8,419 nt of DNA from an uncultured Erysipelotrichaceae bacterium (GTDB lineage Bacteria; Bacillota_I; Bacilli_A; RF39; UBA660): the NCBI GenBank assembly GCA_902766815.1, contig CACXEZ010000068.1, forward strand, positions 1-8,419, in the 5' to 3' direction. Under the pieces are notes generated by a model, which did not search any database, was not told where the DNA came from, and saw only the letters and a list, made by a program, of their open reading frames with translations. Positions 1-6,267 of the stretch are shown piece by piece (positions within the stretch are counted from its first letter, which is position 1; each line of letters begins with the position of its first letter). A program made the translations under genes and the position numbers.

Positions 1-211
1 ATTTTTACTTCAACTTGGGGTAAGGGGAAGTCTGCCCTTTTTTAGTATTTTTACCAAAATAAATTTAGTCTTTGTTTTCAGGTTACCTCCATTCGCCATA
101 ATATTCTATTACACAAAATAAAAAAAATCACTCACATAACCATAAAACGGTATAATAAGCAACAAATGTATGTTAACTGTATCAATAAATAAACTACTTT
201 TGTAGAATAAC
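1..211. other. Intergenic region, no supported gene
   Basis: I see no convincing coding region here on either strand. A GGAGGT motif on the minus strand near 84-90 is followed only by a short frame without an ATG that stops within about 25 codons. A possible weak terminator lies at 22-43, and a lone TATAAT occurs at 151-156 without a convincing -35. The 11-mer TTGGGGTAAGG at 15-25 reappears inverted at 910-920, inside the insertion sequence. Confidence 0.5.
22..43 (+). terminator. Possible weak Rho-independent terminator
   Basis: AAGGG (22-26) can pair with CCCTT (35-39) across an 8-nt loop and is followed by a T run to position 43. It would end a plus-strand gene lying left of the window. 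The stem is only 5 bp, so this is tentative. Confidence 0.3.
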
Positions 212-240
212 TTTACAGATGTAGGAAAATTGCATATAAT
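212..240 (+). promoter_or_regulatory. Sigma-A-type promoter for the TetR-family gene
   Basis: TTTACA (212-217) and TATAAT (235-240) are separated by exactly 17 bp. The -10 overlaps the in-frame TTG (230) and ATG (239) codons, so the coding start must lie further downstream. The predicted transcript starts near 247 and would have a very short leader. A small inverted repeat, CTAC-TTTT-GTAG (194-205), sits just upstream and could be an operator half-site pair, but nothing further supports that. Confidence 0.6.
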
Positions 241-256
241 GTCATTGGTGATATTT

Positions 257-838
257 ATGGAAAAAAAAGAAGATTTAAGAATTATAAAAACAAGAAAAAT
301 ACTATATCAAACACTAATTGATCTAATGAAAGAAAAATCTTTTGAAGAAATAAAAGTATCAGATATTTGTAATAGAGCCTTAATTAATCGTTCTACTTTT
401 TATTCACATTATGCAGATAAATATGAATTATTCTCAAACTACGTAAATGATTTAAAAGATTCTTTATCAGAAGAGCTACAAAAAAATAAAAATATCAATA
501 ATACCAAAGAATACTATTTAGAGATGTTAAAACTATTTTTAAATCATTTAGAAGAAAAAAAAGATATCTATGCTTCCATCATGAAGACAAATAGAAACAG
601 TATTATCATGTATATGATATATGATACCTTCAAAAATGACATAACTAAAGAAATAGAAAAAGATGATAATAACAAAAACTCAATCATTCCAAGCGATTTT
701 ATTGCCAAATTTTATCTAGGATGTATCTTTTCGATTGGGATGGAAATACTAGAAAACACAAATAAGTACACAAAAGAAGAATTAATTGAATACCTAAATA
801 TATTAATACCAAAAAATCTAACAAAAAAACAAGATTAA
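257..838 (+). CDS. TetR/AcrR-family transcriptional regulator
   Basis: A 193-residue DNA-binding repressor-type protein. The N-terminal third is a typical TetR helix-turn-helix: the conserved pattern runs from about residue 10 (KTRKILYQTL) through SFEEIKVSDIC (29-38) to the recognition helix NRSTFYSHYADKYEL (44-58). The alpha-helical C-terminal half resembles the short regulatory domain of TetR proteins near the dihydroxyacetone-kinase-regulator type. The ligand is unknown and cannot be read from the sequence. I place the start at ATG 257 because the promoter -10 covers the upstream in-frame starts and a TTGGTGAT ribosome-site-like sequence (245-252) precedes it. No obvious target gene is adjacent; it may regulate itself or a gene left of the window. 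Its last six residues (LTKKQD) are encoded inside an inverted repeat shared with the end of the convergent gene at 2350, and the stop codon lies inside an IS target duplication. Family assignment is secure; function is open. Confidence 0.85.
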   Translation: MEKKEDLRIIKTRKILYQTLIDLMKEKSFEEIKVSDICNRALINRSTFYSHYADKYELFSNYVNDLKDSLSEELQKNKNINNTKEYYLEMLKLFLNHLEEKKDIYASIMKTNRNSIIMYMIYDTFKNDITKEIEKDDNNKNSIIPSDFIAKFYLGCIFSIGMEILENTNKYTKEELIEYLNILIPKNLTKKQD

Positions 839-843
839 TAATC
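833..843 (+). repeat. Target site duplication, left copy (11 bp)
   Basis: GATTAATAATC here and GATTAATGATC at 2348-2358 are direct repeats with one mismatch, lying exactly outside the IS terminal repeats. About 10-12 bp is the usual duplication length for IS231-like members of the IS4 family. The sequence holds the TAA stop of the TetR-family gene (836-838). Confidence 0.7.
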
Positions 844-859
844 AATGTCATTAACTTAA
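844..859 (+). repeat. IS terminal inverted repeat, left
   Basis: A 16-bp sequence, AATGTCATTAACTTAA, identical to the reverse complement of 2332-2347. This is the transposase 3' end of the element. Confidence 0.8.
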
Positions 860-899
860 AAAAGTTTAATAGTTAAAATAATAACTACTAGACTTTTTT
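858..899. terminator. Bidirectional hairpin terminator inside the left IS end
   Basis: Positions 858-874 pair with 883-899 as a 17-bp stem (one mismatch, one G-U) around an 8-nt loop. An A run opens it and a T run closes it (893-900), so it can act on both strands. It would end transcripts of the upstream TetR-family gene on the plus strand and of the transposase on the minus strand. It probably replaced the ancestral terminator split by the IS. Confidence 0.75.
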
Positions 900-962
900 T
901 GTTTTATAACCTTACCCCAAACTAAATAGGCTTATTATATAATTAAATAGATTTTCTTTTAT

Positions 963-2256
963 TTATAGGATGTTTATTTTTTTATTTTCATTTCTTGGGT
1001 TATGTCTATCTTTTCTTATGGGTACAATATTATGAAAAAATATTATTGAATAGTTGTTCTGATAATTCACTTCTTCTAATTTCATCATCTTCAATTAATA
1101 TTTTTACTAAAAATCTCTTTACAAATCCTATTGCCATATTTGTATTAATTTTCATTGGGTGCTTATATTTTTCATGTTCGATATCACTTTCTAAATCATT
1201 AGTTATAGATTGAATAATATTATAAACCATCATTTGACTATATATTTCCTGTTTAATAATACAATCTTTACTACTTGATATATTTGTAATCATCATACCT
1301 TCTTTTAGATACGCATAGCTTGTTTCAATTTCCCAGCGTAAATTATATATTTTACTAATATCATCTGCAGTAAATTCATCACTATCTAAATTAGTCATTA
1401 TTGTTTCTATCTCACCAGTTGGTAATTCAATATTTACAAATCTAATTTTTATTGTATTACCATTTTCATAATACTGATATAATTCAGGGTCACTATCTTT
1501 ATTACCTCTAATTCTATCATATTGATATTGAATGGTTACCCACTCATCATCAGAAGTCATTGATTTTTGTTCTATTTTAAAATATCTTTGACTTAATCTT
1601 ATTACAAATTTCTTATCATCTTTTACACTATGAAACATATAAGATAATGATAAATATCCTCTATCTCTTATACTTATCACTGGATATTTTATTATAATTT
1701 TTTCGAGTTGGTTCATATGTCTTTCTGCTAATTCATTTTCTCCGTGTTTATATTCAGCAATTTCAGTATCTAAAACATAATTATTTAAAATATCATAACA
1801 ATTAGACAATTTTATTCTTGCAATCCGATTACTTTCTTTAACAGTTATAGGCTTATATTTTTTTCGAGTTTGTGGTGTATTTAGAACTTCACAATCACTT
1901 CCATCAATTGCAGTTAAAATATATCCTTCATATGTTTTTACCTCATCCGGAAATAAATTATAAAAATCTTTCATTGATTCCTAATTTAATTCTTTAAATA
2001 TATTTTCATTTAATTTTTCTCTTTGTTCTAATAATGCAAGAGCACTTACTTCCTCTAAGTTATATTATTCAACAAAATCATATAATTCCATTTTCATCGT
2101 CTTCCCTCTATTGTTTATAGAATAATATATCAAATCCCTTGGTGTTAATTTTCTATCACGAGTAAAATCTTTTTCATTTTTTCGACATCTCAAATATATA
2201 TTATTATTACCAATTTTTTCTTTTAATTTACCTATATTATACATCTTATACTTCAT
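963..2256 (-). pseudogene. IS4-family DDE transposase, broken by two stops and one frameshift
   Basis: The reconstructed reading frame starts at ATG 2256, preceded by an AGAGGT ribosome site, and codes for a transposase of about 430 residues. The N-terminal piece (2256-2065) contains LTPRDLIYYSINNRGKTMKM, typical of IS4 transposases. It is ended by TAA at 2067-2065. The frame continues unchanged (VSALALLEQREKLNENIFKE) to a second stop, TAG at 1983-1981, then through the catalytic core. Counting from ATG 1974: AIDGSD (D24), IRDRGYLS (D104) and the YREK signature Y210-R213-E217-K224 with the family spacing. Near the end, a run of six T (1040-1035) shifts the frame. Removing one T restores the characteristic tail NIVPIRKDRHNPRN and a stop at 965-963. 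Catalytic residues are all present, so decay is fairly recent. A 314-residue remnant (1974-1030) is still open but lacks the N-terminal DNA-binding part. It would not be expected to work. Confidence 0.9.
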
Positions 2257-2284
2257 TTTTACCTCTTTATTCTTATTTTATTGT

Positions 2285-2316
2285 ATCAAAAAAGATAGAA
2301 TTTTACATCTATCTTT
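2285..2316 (-). terminator. Hairpin terminator inside the right IS end
   Basis: AAAGATAGA (2291-2299) and TCTATCTTT (2308-2316) form a perfect 9-bp stem with an 8-nt loop. On the minus strand a T run follows (2293-2288). It lies between the end of the phosphatase gene and the transposase start, so it would end the phosphatase transcript and block read-in to the transposase. Confidence 0.7.
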
Positions 2317-2331
2317 ATAATTAAACATCTC

Positions 2332-2347
2332 TTAAGTTAATGACATT
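2332..2347 (-). repeat. IS terminal inverted repeat, right
   Basis: A perfect 16-bp inverted match to 844-859. This is the end upstream of the transposase start. Confidence 0.8.
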
Positions 2348-2358
2348 GATTAATGATC
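2348..2358 (+). repeat. Target site duplication, right copy (11 bp)
   Basis: GATTAATGATC, a direct repeat of 833-843 with one difference. It contains the stop codon of the minus-strand phosphatase gene (2350-2352). Confidence 0.7.
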
Positions 2359-2892
2359 CTGTTTTTTTGTTAACTCTACATATTTCTCATAATATTTTTC
2401 GATAGTATCCTTATCAAAAGGAAAATCTTTTTTTCTAACGATATCAATCAAACTACCAAGTTCATATCTCAAAATAAAATCCAAACGATTAGAGTAGTGC
2501 ATCTGTTTCTTGTGAAACTTATATTCCATTCTATCTAAAATTTTAAAACTACCATTAGGAAATACTCTTAAATCTAAGTCATAATCAATATATTTAATAA
2601 CCCCTTCATCAATCAAAAAAGGAGTTGCAATATTACAGTAAAAATAAATACCATAATCCTTAAGCTGACCTATAATATTAAACCATCTATCCTTAAAAAA
2701 AAACATAATTGCAGGTTCCTTAGTGTTCCAAACCTTACCATCACTATCTATAACTGTAGTTTTATTATTACCAAATACCATATAATCATCTGTAACATCA
2801 AGTAAAACAGCTTCATCCCACTGTCTATGCAAATGCCCATTGTGTTTATAACAATGAATTTCTAACTTATCACCTATATGAATATCATTCAC
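2350..2892 (-). CDS. Nucleoside tri-/diphosphatase, DUF402 (Ntdp/YgaC-like)
   Basis: A 180-residue cytosolic metal-dependent phosphatase of the DUF402 (PF04167) family. Characterised relatives hydrolyse nucleoside tri- and diphosphates. Family hallmarks appear in order: YKHNGHLHRQW (15-25), GNNKTTVID (41-49), W-NTKEPA (55-61), WFNIIGQL (70-77), YFYCN (83-87), the acidic metal-site block KYIDYDLDL (100-108), and LDRMEY (119-124). The length is close to Bacillus subtilis YgaC (about 176). The start is GTG 2892: a GGGAGG ribosome site lies 8 nt upstream (2906-2901) and the family N-terminus begins here. A longer in-frame opening to 2952 runs through the promoter and is not coding. The gene is transcribed alone and faces the TetR-family gene across the IS. 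Its C-terminus (LTKKQDH) shares LTKKQD with that regulator through the inverted repeat. Family assignment is secure; the physiological substrate is not known. Confidence 0.9.
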   Translation of the reverse strand: MNDIHIGDKLEIHCYKHNGHLHRQWDEAVLLDVTDDYMVFGNNKTTVIDSDGKVWNTKEPAIMFFFKDRWFNIIGQLKDYGIYFYCNIATPFLIDEGVIKYIDYDLDLRVFPNGSFKILDRMEYKFHKKQMHYSNRLDFILRYELGSLIDIVRKKDFPFDKDTIEKYYEKYVELTKKQDH

Positions 2893-2923
2893 TACACTCA
2901 CCTCCCAAGAAATCATCATCACC

Positions 2924-2952
2924 ATTATACACACTTTTACATTTTTTTGCAA
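2924..2952 (-). promoter_or_regulatory. Sigma-A-type promoter of the DUF402 gene
   Basis: On the minus strand TTGCAA (2952-2947) and TATAAT (2929-2924) are separated by 17 bp. The predicted transcript starts near 2917, about 25 nt before GTG 2892, leaving room for the ribosome site. The -35 TTGCAA is its own reverse complement. Confidence 0.7.
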
Positions 2953-2992
2953 ATATTATAATAGAATAATACACCTCCATAACAAAATATGT

Positions 2993-3023
2993 TATACTAA
3001 AGATAATATAAAGAATAAGGAGG
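2993..3023 (+). promoter_or_regulatory. Possible -10 and strong ribosome binding site of the sortase gene
   Basis: TATACT (2993-2998) is a candidate -10 but no good -35 lies 17 bp upstream. TATAAT at 2957-2962 is an alternative, with a -35-like TTTACA only 15 bp away. AAGGAGG (3017-3023), 6 nt before ATG 3030, is a clear ribosome site that fixes the start. Confidence 0.4.
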
Positions 3024-3029
3024 ATAAAA

Positions 3030-4028
3030 ATGAATATAATAAAATACTTTATAAATGGACTAATCACCATCATAAATTTTTTTATTCATATACTCCAATA
3101 TATCATCACAGGAATCATCACTGTACTCAGTATAATTCCCAAATATTTAATTATCGGATTTAAATACATCACAGAAAAAAAAGACCCAAACAAGCCTAAT
3201 ATATTAGAAAATAAATTTATTCCCAGCATTATAATTACCTTATCCCTAATAACCTATCTTCTATGTATTTTTATTCTAACCCGTTGGTTTGTTCAAAACG
3301 AGAGAAACAAAAAATTTACTGATAGTCTAAATAAAGATATCTTAGCAGTTGAACATACAAATATAACAAAAGATACACCTAACCAATATCAAGATTTAAC
3401 AAATGACGTCATTCAAGAAAAGTCAAATACAAATAGTAACACAATAAATACAAATTATATCAATGTAAATTTAGATTATTACATCAATAAAAATAGCGAA
3501 ACAGTAGCTTGGATTCAAGTAAACAATACTAACATTAACTATCCAGTTGTAGAACACAATGATAATAGTTACTATCTAGAACATGACTTTTACCAAAGAA
3601 AAACAGATATTGGATGGATATTTGCCGACTACCGCGACAATTTTGAAACATTCAATAATAACACAATCATCTATGGCCATAATCTAGTAAACAGAACCAC
3701 GTTCGGACAAATTCCCTATATGTTAGGAAAAAATTGGTTCAACAACCCAAATAGTCACTATATCAAGCTATCTACCAAAACTACAAACTCCATTTGGCAA
3801 ATATTCTCAGTATATAAAATAGAACCAACAACAGATTATCTACAATCAAAATTCAATTCTATTGCTAACTATCAAGAATTTTTAGATAAAATTAAAAACA
3901 GAAGCAGTAAAAAATTTGATATTGATGTAACATATACAGATAAAATTCTAACATTATCTACTTGTGACGATATTGGAACCAAAAGAATTGCCGTACATGC
4001 CAAATTAATAAAAATAGAAAACAAATAA
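3030..4028 (+). CDS. Class B sortase with extended membrane-embedded N-terminus
   Basis: A 332-residue membrane-anchored cysteine transpeptidase that would join sorting-signal proteins to peptidoglycan outside the cell. Sortase B pattern: ETVAWIQVNNTNINYPVV (157-174), YYLEHDF (181-187), GWIFADYR (195-202), TIIYGHN with catalytic His217, TLSTCDD with catalytic Cys312, and KRIAVHAKL with Arg319. All three catalytic residues are present. Class B enzymes are usually about 240-260 residues with one N-terminal membrane helix. Here about 90 extra residues give a long hydrophobic stretch (9-46), a charged link (47-62) and a second hydrophobic segment (64-88), followed by a polar linker (89-150). To leave the catalytic domain outside with a cytosolic start, the first stretch would need to cross twice or not at all. 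No protein with an obvious sorting signal is in the window, so the substrate is unknown. It is convergent with the LTA synthase and shares its terminator. Confidence 0.92.
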   Translation: MNIIKYFINGLITIINFFIHILQYIITGIITVLSIIPKYLIIGFKYITEKKDPNKPNILENKFIPSIIITLSLITYLLCIFILTRWFVQNERNKKFTDSLNKDILAVEHTNITKDTPNQYQDLTNDVIQEKSNTNSNTINTNYINVNLDYYINKNSETVAWIQVNNTNINYPVVEHNDNSYYLEHDFYQRKTDIGWIFADYRDNFETFNNNTIIYGHNLVNRTTFGQIPYMLGKNWFNNPNSHYIKLSTKTTNSIWQIFSVYKIEPTTDYLQSKFNSIANYQEFLDKIKNRSSKKFDIDVTYTDKILTLSTCDDIGTKRIAVHAKLIKIENK

Positions 4029-4086
4029 AAAATGAGTTATCTATTGATGTAAACCCCTGATAGACATCAAAGAAACTCATTTTTTT
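4027..4086. terminator. Bidirectional terminator with nested stems
   Basis: The outer stem AAAAAATGAGTT (4027-4038) pairs with AACTCATTTTTT (4074-4085). Inside it, TTGATGT (4044-4050) pairs with ACATCAA (4064-4070). Terminal A and T runs let it work on both strands, serving the convergent sortase and LTA synthase genes. It overlaps the sortase TAA, and its T run touches the LTA synthase stop. Confidence 0.85.
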
Positions 4087-6124
4087 ATTCTTCCTCATTT
4101 TTCTTCTTTAACTCTTTAATCAAATCATATGTAATAATATCATTTGATACATCAATTAAATCATCAGCATATTCTGAATTTTCATGAATATATTTCTCGT
4201 CAACAGCTTCACCATCAATTGAATAAATCTCACTATTTTGTCCATTATAATAAATCTTACTAGTAACATATGAACCATCTACAAAAACAACTGTATTATC
4301 TGTAACCCCAGTTCCCAAAATATCATGACCAAGCTGATATTCATTTCTTTCTACACCAAATAAATTTTCTAAAATAGGAGCTGCATCAATCATCCCGGTA
4401 GGTGTAGTTACTTCCTTGATAATTTGCTTATTTTTAGTCCATATAATAAATGGAACATTTTTATCTAATCGATATTCATACTCATTATAATCAATATAAC
4501 CATCATCACCCTCTTTTAATAAAGAATCAGTATAAGGATCATAATTATACATTAAATTATAACTTTTTTTACTAATACGAGCATCATGATCTCCATAAAT
4601 AACAATTACTGTATTTTCCAAAAGACCAGCATCATCCATATCTTGAATAAATTGACCAATAGCCTGATCCATATAATGAACTGAACGAAAATAACTACCT
4701 AAAATAGTATCTTGTAAATAATCTCGTACCACCTGTTCACCATCTACTTCTATAGTCCAAGTTGTATCATACTCATCCATAAGATCTAAATCACTCCATG
4801 GAGTATGATTCGTAAGAGTAATCAAAGTTCCATAAAAAGGTTGATCTTGTGCTTCAGAAATTTCTTTAATCTTAGGTACAACCTGTTGAAAGAAAGATTT
4901 ATCACTAATTCCAAGCCCAATAGTTTCACTAATATCAAACGAACTCTTACTATAGAACTTTTCATATCCTAAATTTTTATGCATTGTAGCACGATTCCAA
5001 AAATCTCCAGTATTACCATGCATACTAAAAGTATAATATCCCTTATTCTTAAATGATTTTTGAATACTTTGATATTCTCTATCAAAATAATTAACAAATA
5101 CAGTTCCATTGGAAGATGGCATCAAAGAAGTACTAAAAGTAAATTCAGCATCACTACTACTCCCTACCCCAACTTCAGAATAATAATTACTAAAATAAAT
5201 TCCCTCTTTAATCATTTTATTAATATTAGGAGTTACTTCTACATCATTGAATGATTTCTCAAGAGTAAAAGTTTGCAAACTCTCTGCATGAATAACAATC
5301 ACATTCATACCCTCAAAAACGTTACTATATTCATTTTTACCATTTAAACTTTCTTTTTGTAAATAATAATCATTTACTTTTTTAAAAGCCTTATCATGAC
5401 CAAATAAATTATTAATCTTAGGTTCTAAACTCTGAAAAATATCATTAAGTTGATAAGTATAAATTCCAAAACTAGAAACTACTGACTCACGATTCCACAT
5501 TTTACCAAAACGACTCCATTCCACCTTTGTTACAGAAAAACCAGTCAGTAGTAAAATAATAAATCCAGATACAAACATATTAACAAAAGAAAACTTTCTA
5601 TCAATTTCTTTCTCTTTATCATTCAATCGACTCTTACGTCTTTTATCTTGAGAATAATAATAGTAAAAAAACAAAGGTTGCCATAAATAAAGTAAATCCG
5701 TAAATCTTAATACTTGCTCCACAACCGCATCCCCAACATCCACCACGAAAGTAGAAGTGGCAAGCATCGAAACAGATGCAAAAGAAGAATAATATGTGTA
5801 ATAAACAGAATGAATAACACAAATAATAGAACTTACCCAAGACAAAACAAGTAAATATTTTCTTCTTTTCTTTTCATTTTTAAACAAAAACATAAAAGAT
5901 GAAAAAATAAATATCATCCCTAAATCAGCAAACAAAGGTTTCAAGTAAGTATAATTTCCAACTGTAATAATTCTAAGTAATAAAGTATTAAGTAATGATG
6001 TAATAATAAAACAAAAAAGCAAAGGAAACTCTTTAAAAAAAGTAACATAATGTCTTGTCATAAATCTTTTTACTTTATCTAAGTTGCCTTTCACTGTCTT
6101 TTTAGAAAACTTTAACTTTTTCAT
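4085..6124 (-). CDS. ltaS: Lipoteichoic acid synthase (LtaS-type glycerolphosphate transferase)
   Basis: A 679-residue membrane enzyme of the alkaline phosphatase/sulfatase superfamily. LtaS enzymes move glycerolphosphate from phosphatidylglycerol onto the growing LTA chain on the outer face of the membrane. Five hydrophobic helices (about 31-50, 62-81, 89-111, 136-157, 179-198) precede a connecting segment and the extracellular catalytic domain (about 265-610). Metal and active-site motifs: HAESLQ (Glu281), GSSSDAEF (321-328), FSMHGNTGDFWNR (366-378), TLTNH (His440) and YGDHD (Asp512, His513). The residue aligning with the Staphylococcus aureus nucleophile Thr300 is Ser323. The C-terminal tail (about 611-679) is acidic. 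ATG 6124 has a GAAGGT ribosome site at about 6130-6136. It is a single gene with its own promoter, divergent from TmcAL. Family secure; whether it primes or elongates LTA, or makes another glycerolphosphate polymer, is not certain. Confidence 0.9.
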   Translation of the reverse strand: MKKLKFSKKTVKGNLDKVKRFMTRHYVTFFKEFPLLFCFIITSLLNTLLLRIITVGNYTYLKPLFADLGMIFIFSSFMFLFKNEKKRRKYLLVLSWVSSIICVIHSVYYTYYSSFASVSMLATSTFVVDVGDAVVEQVLRFTDLLYLWQPLFFYYYYSQDKRRKSRLNDKEKEIDRKFSFVNMFVSGFIILLLTGFSVTKVEWSRFGKMWNRESVVSSFGIYTYQLNDIFQSLEPKINNLFGHDKAFKKVNDYYLQKESLNGKNEYSNVFEGMNVIVIHAESLQTFTLEKSFNDVEVTPNINKMIKEGIYFSNYYSEVGVGSSSDAEFTFSTSLMPSSNGTVFVNYFDREYQSIQKSFKNKGYYTFSMHGNTGDFWNRATMHKNLGYEKFYSKSSFDISETIGLGISDKSFFQQVVPKIKEISEAQDQPFYGTLITLTNHTPWSDLDLMDEYDTTWTIEVDGEQVVRDYLQDTILGSYFRSVHYMDQAIGQFIQDMDDAGLLENTVIVIYGDHDARISKKSYNLMYNYDPYTDSLLKEGDDGYIDYNEYEYRLDKNVPFIIWTKNKQIIKEVTTPTGMIDAAPILENLFGVERNEYQLGHDILGTGVTDNTVVFVDGSYVTSKIYYNGQNSEIYSIDGEAVDEKYIHENSEYADDLIDVSNDIITYDLIKELKKKNEEE

Positions 6125-6146
6125 ATACTACCTTCTCTCACAAAAA

Positions 6147-6175
6147 ATTATAGCACTAGATGAACTTTTTTGCAA
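6147..6175 (-). promoter_or_regulatory. Sigma-A-type promoter of the LTA synthase gene
   Basis: On the minus strand TTGCAA (6175-6170) and TATAAT (6152-6147) are 17 bp apart, the same hexamers and spacing as the DUF402 promoter. It lies inside the apparent 5' extension of the TmcAL reading frame, which supports the later start chosen for that gene. Confidence 0.7.
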
Positions 6176-6267
6176 GTAAACCATCAACAGCAAAAACCTT
6201 AATAATAAAAAACCAACAAGAAAAAGCAAAAAATATGATATACTATTTCAAAGAAAGGAACGATTCT

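Larger units (their letters stand above)
819..859 (+). repeat. Left copy of 41-bp inverted repeat (terminator arm, target duplication and IS end)
   Basis: Positions 819-859 match the reverse complement of 2332-2372 at 38 of 41 positions. The repeat is composite: its outer part (819-835) is one arm of an ancestral terminator stem and includes the last codons of the TetR-family gene; 833-843 is the target duplication; 844-859 is the IS terminal inverted repeat. Homology stops outside 819. Inside, after one indel, GTTTAAT (864-870) still matches. Confidence 0.85.
844..2347 (-). mobile_element. Decayed IS4-family insertion sequence (1504 bp)
   Basis: The element has 16-bp perfect terminal inverted repeats (AATGTCATTAACTTAA at 844-859, its complement at 2332-2347) and an 11-bp flanking direct repeat with one mismatch. 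It encodes one transposase on the minus strand, now a pseudogene. The AACTTAAG-like terminal motif resembles IS231-type ends as I remember them. Hairpins sit just inside both ends (858-899 and 2291-2316), an arrangement that can insulate an IS from outside transcription. With the transposase broken it should be immobile unless helped by an intact relative. Subgroup assignment would need a database comparison. Confidence 0.85.
2332..2372 (-). repeat. Right copy of 41-bp inverted repeat
   Basis: The partner of 819-859 (38/41 identical after reverse complementing). The outer part (2356-2372) is the second arm of the ancestral terminator stem and codes for the last residues of the phosphatase gene. 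The T run at 2362-2368 faces the A run at 823-829. Confidence 0.85.

Noticed and set aside
230..256. Upstream start of the TetR-family gene at TTG 230 or ATG 239
   Set aside because: These codons lie in or next to the -10 element of the promoter at 212-240, and homology to TetR proteins begins after ATG 257.
995..1213. Plus-strand open frame of 72 codons
   Set aside because: It lies antisense to the transposase pseudogene, has no ribosome site and resembles no protein.
2065..2256. A separate 63-residue protein beside the transposase
   Set aside because: It is the N-terminal part of the same broken transposase frame, cut off by an in-frame stop.
2885..3073. Minus-strand open frame of 62 codons over the intergenic region
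   Set aside because: It covers the DUF402 promoter and the start of the sortase gene. The GGAGG near its internal ATG (MEVYYS) does not sit properly upstream of a start, so a leader peptide is not supported.
5060..5254. Plus-strand frame of 64 codons inside the LTA synthase gene
   Set aside because: A shadow of the well-supported minus-strand gene.
5643..5840. Minus-strand frame of 65 codons inside the LTA synthase gene
   Set aside because: An alternative frame through a membrane-helix region; shadow only.
6160..6267. 36-residue N-terminal extension of TmcAL
   Set aside because: It contains the divergent LTA synthase promoter. The family N-terminus and a ribosome site match ATG 6268.
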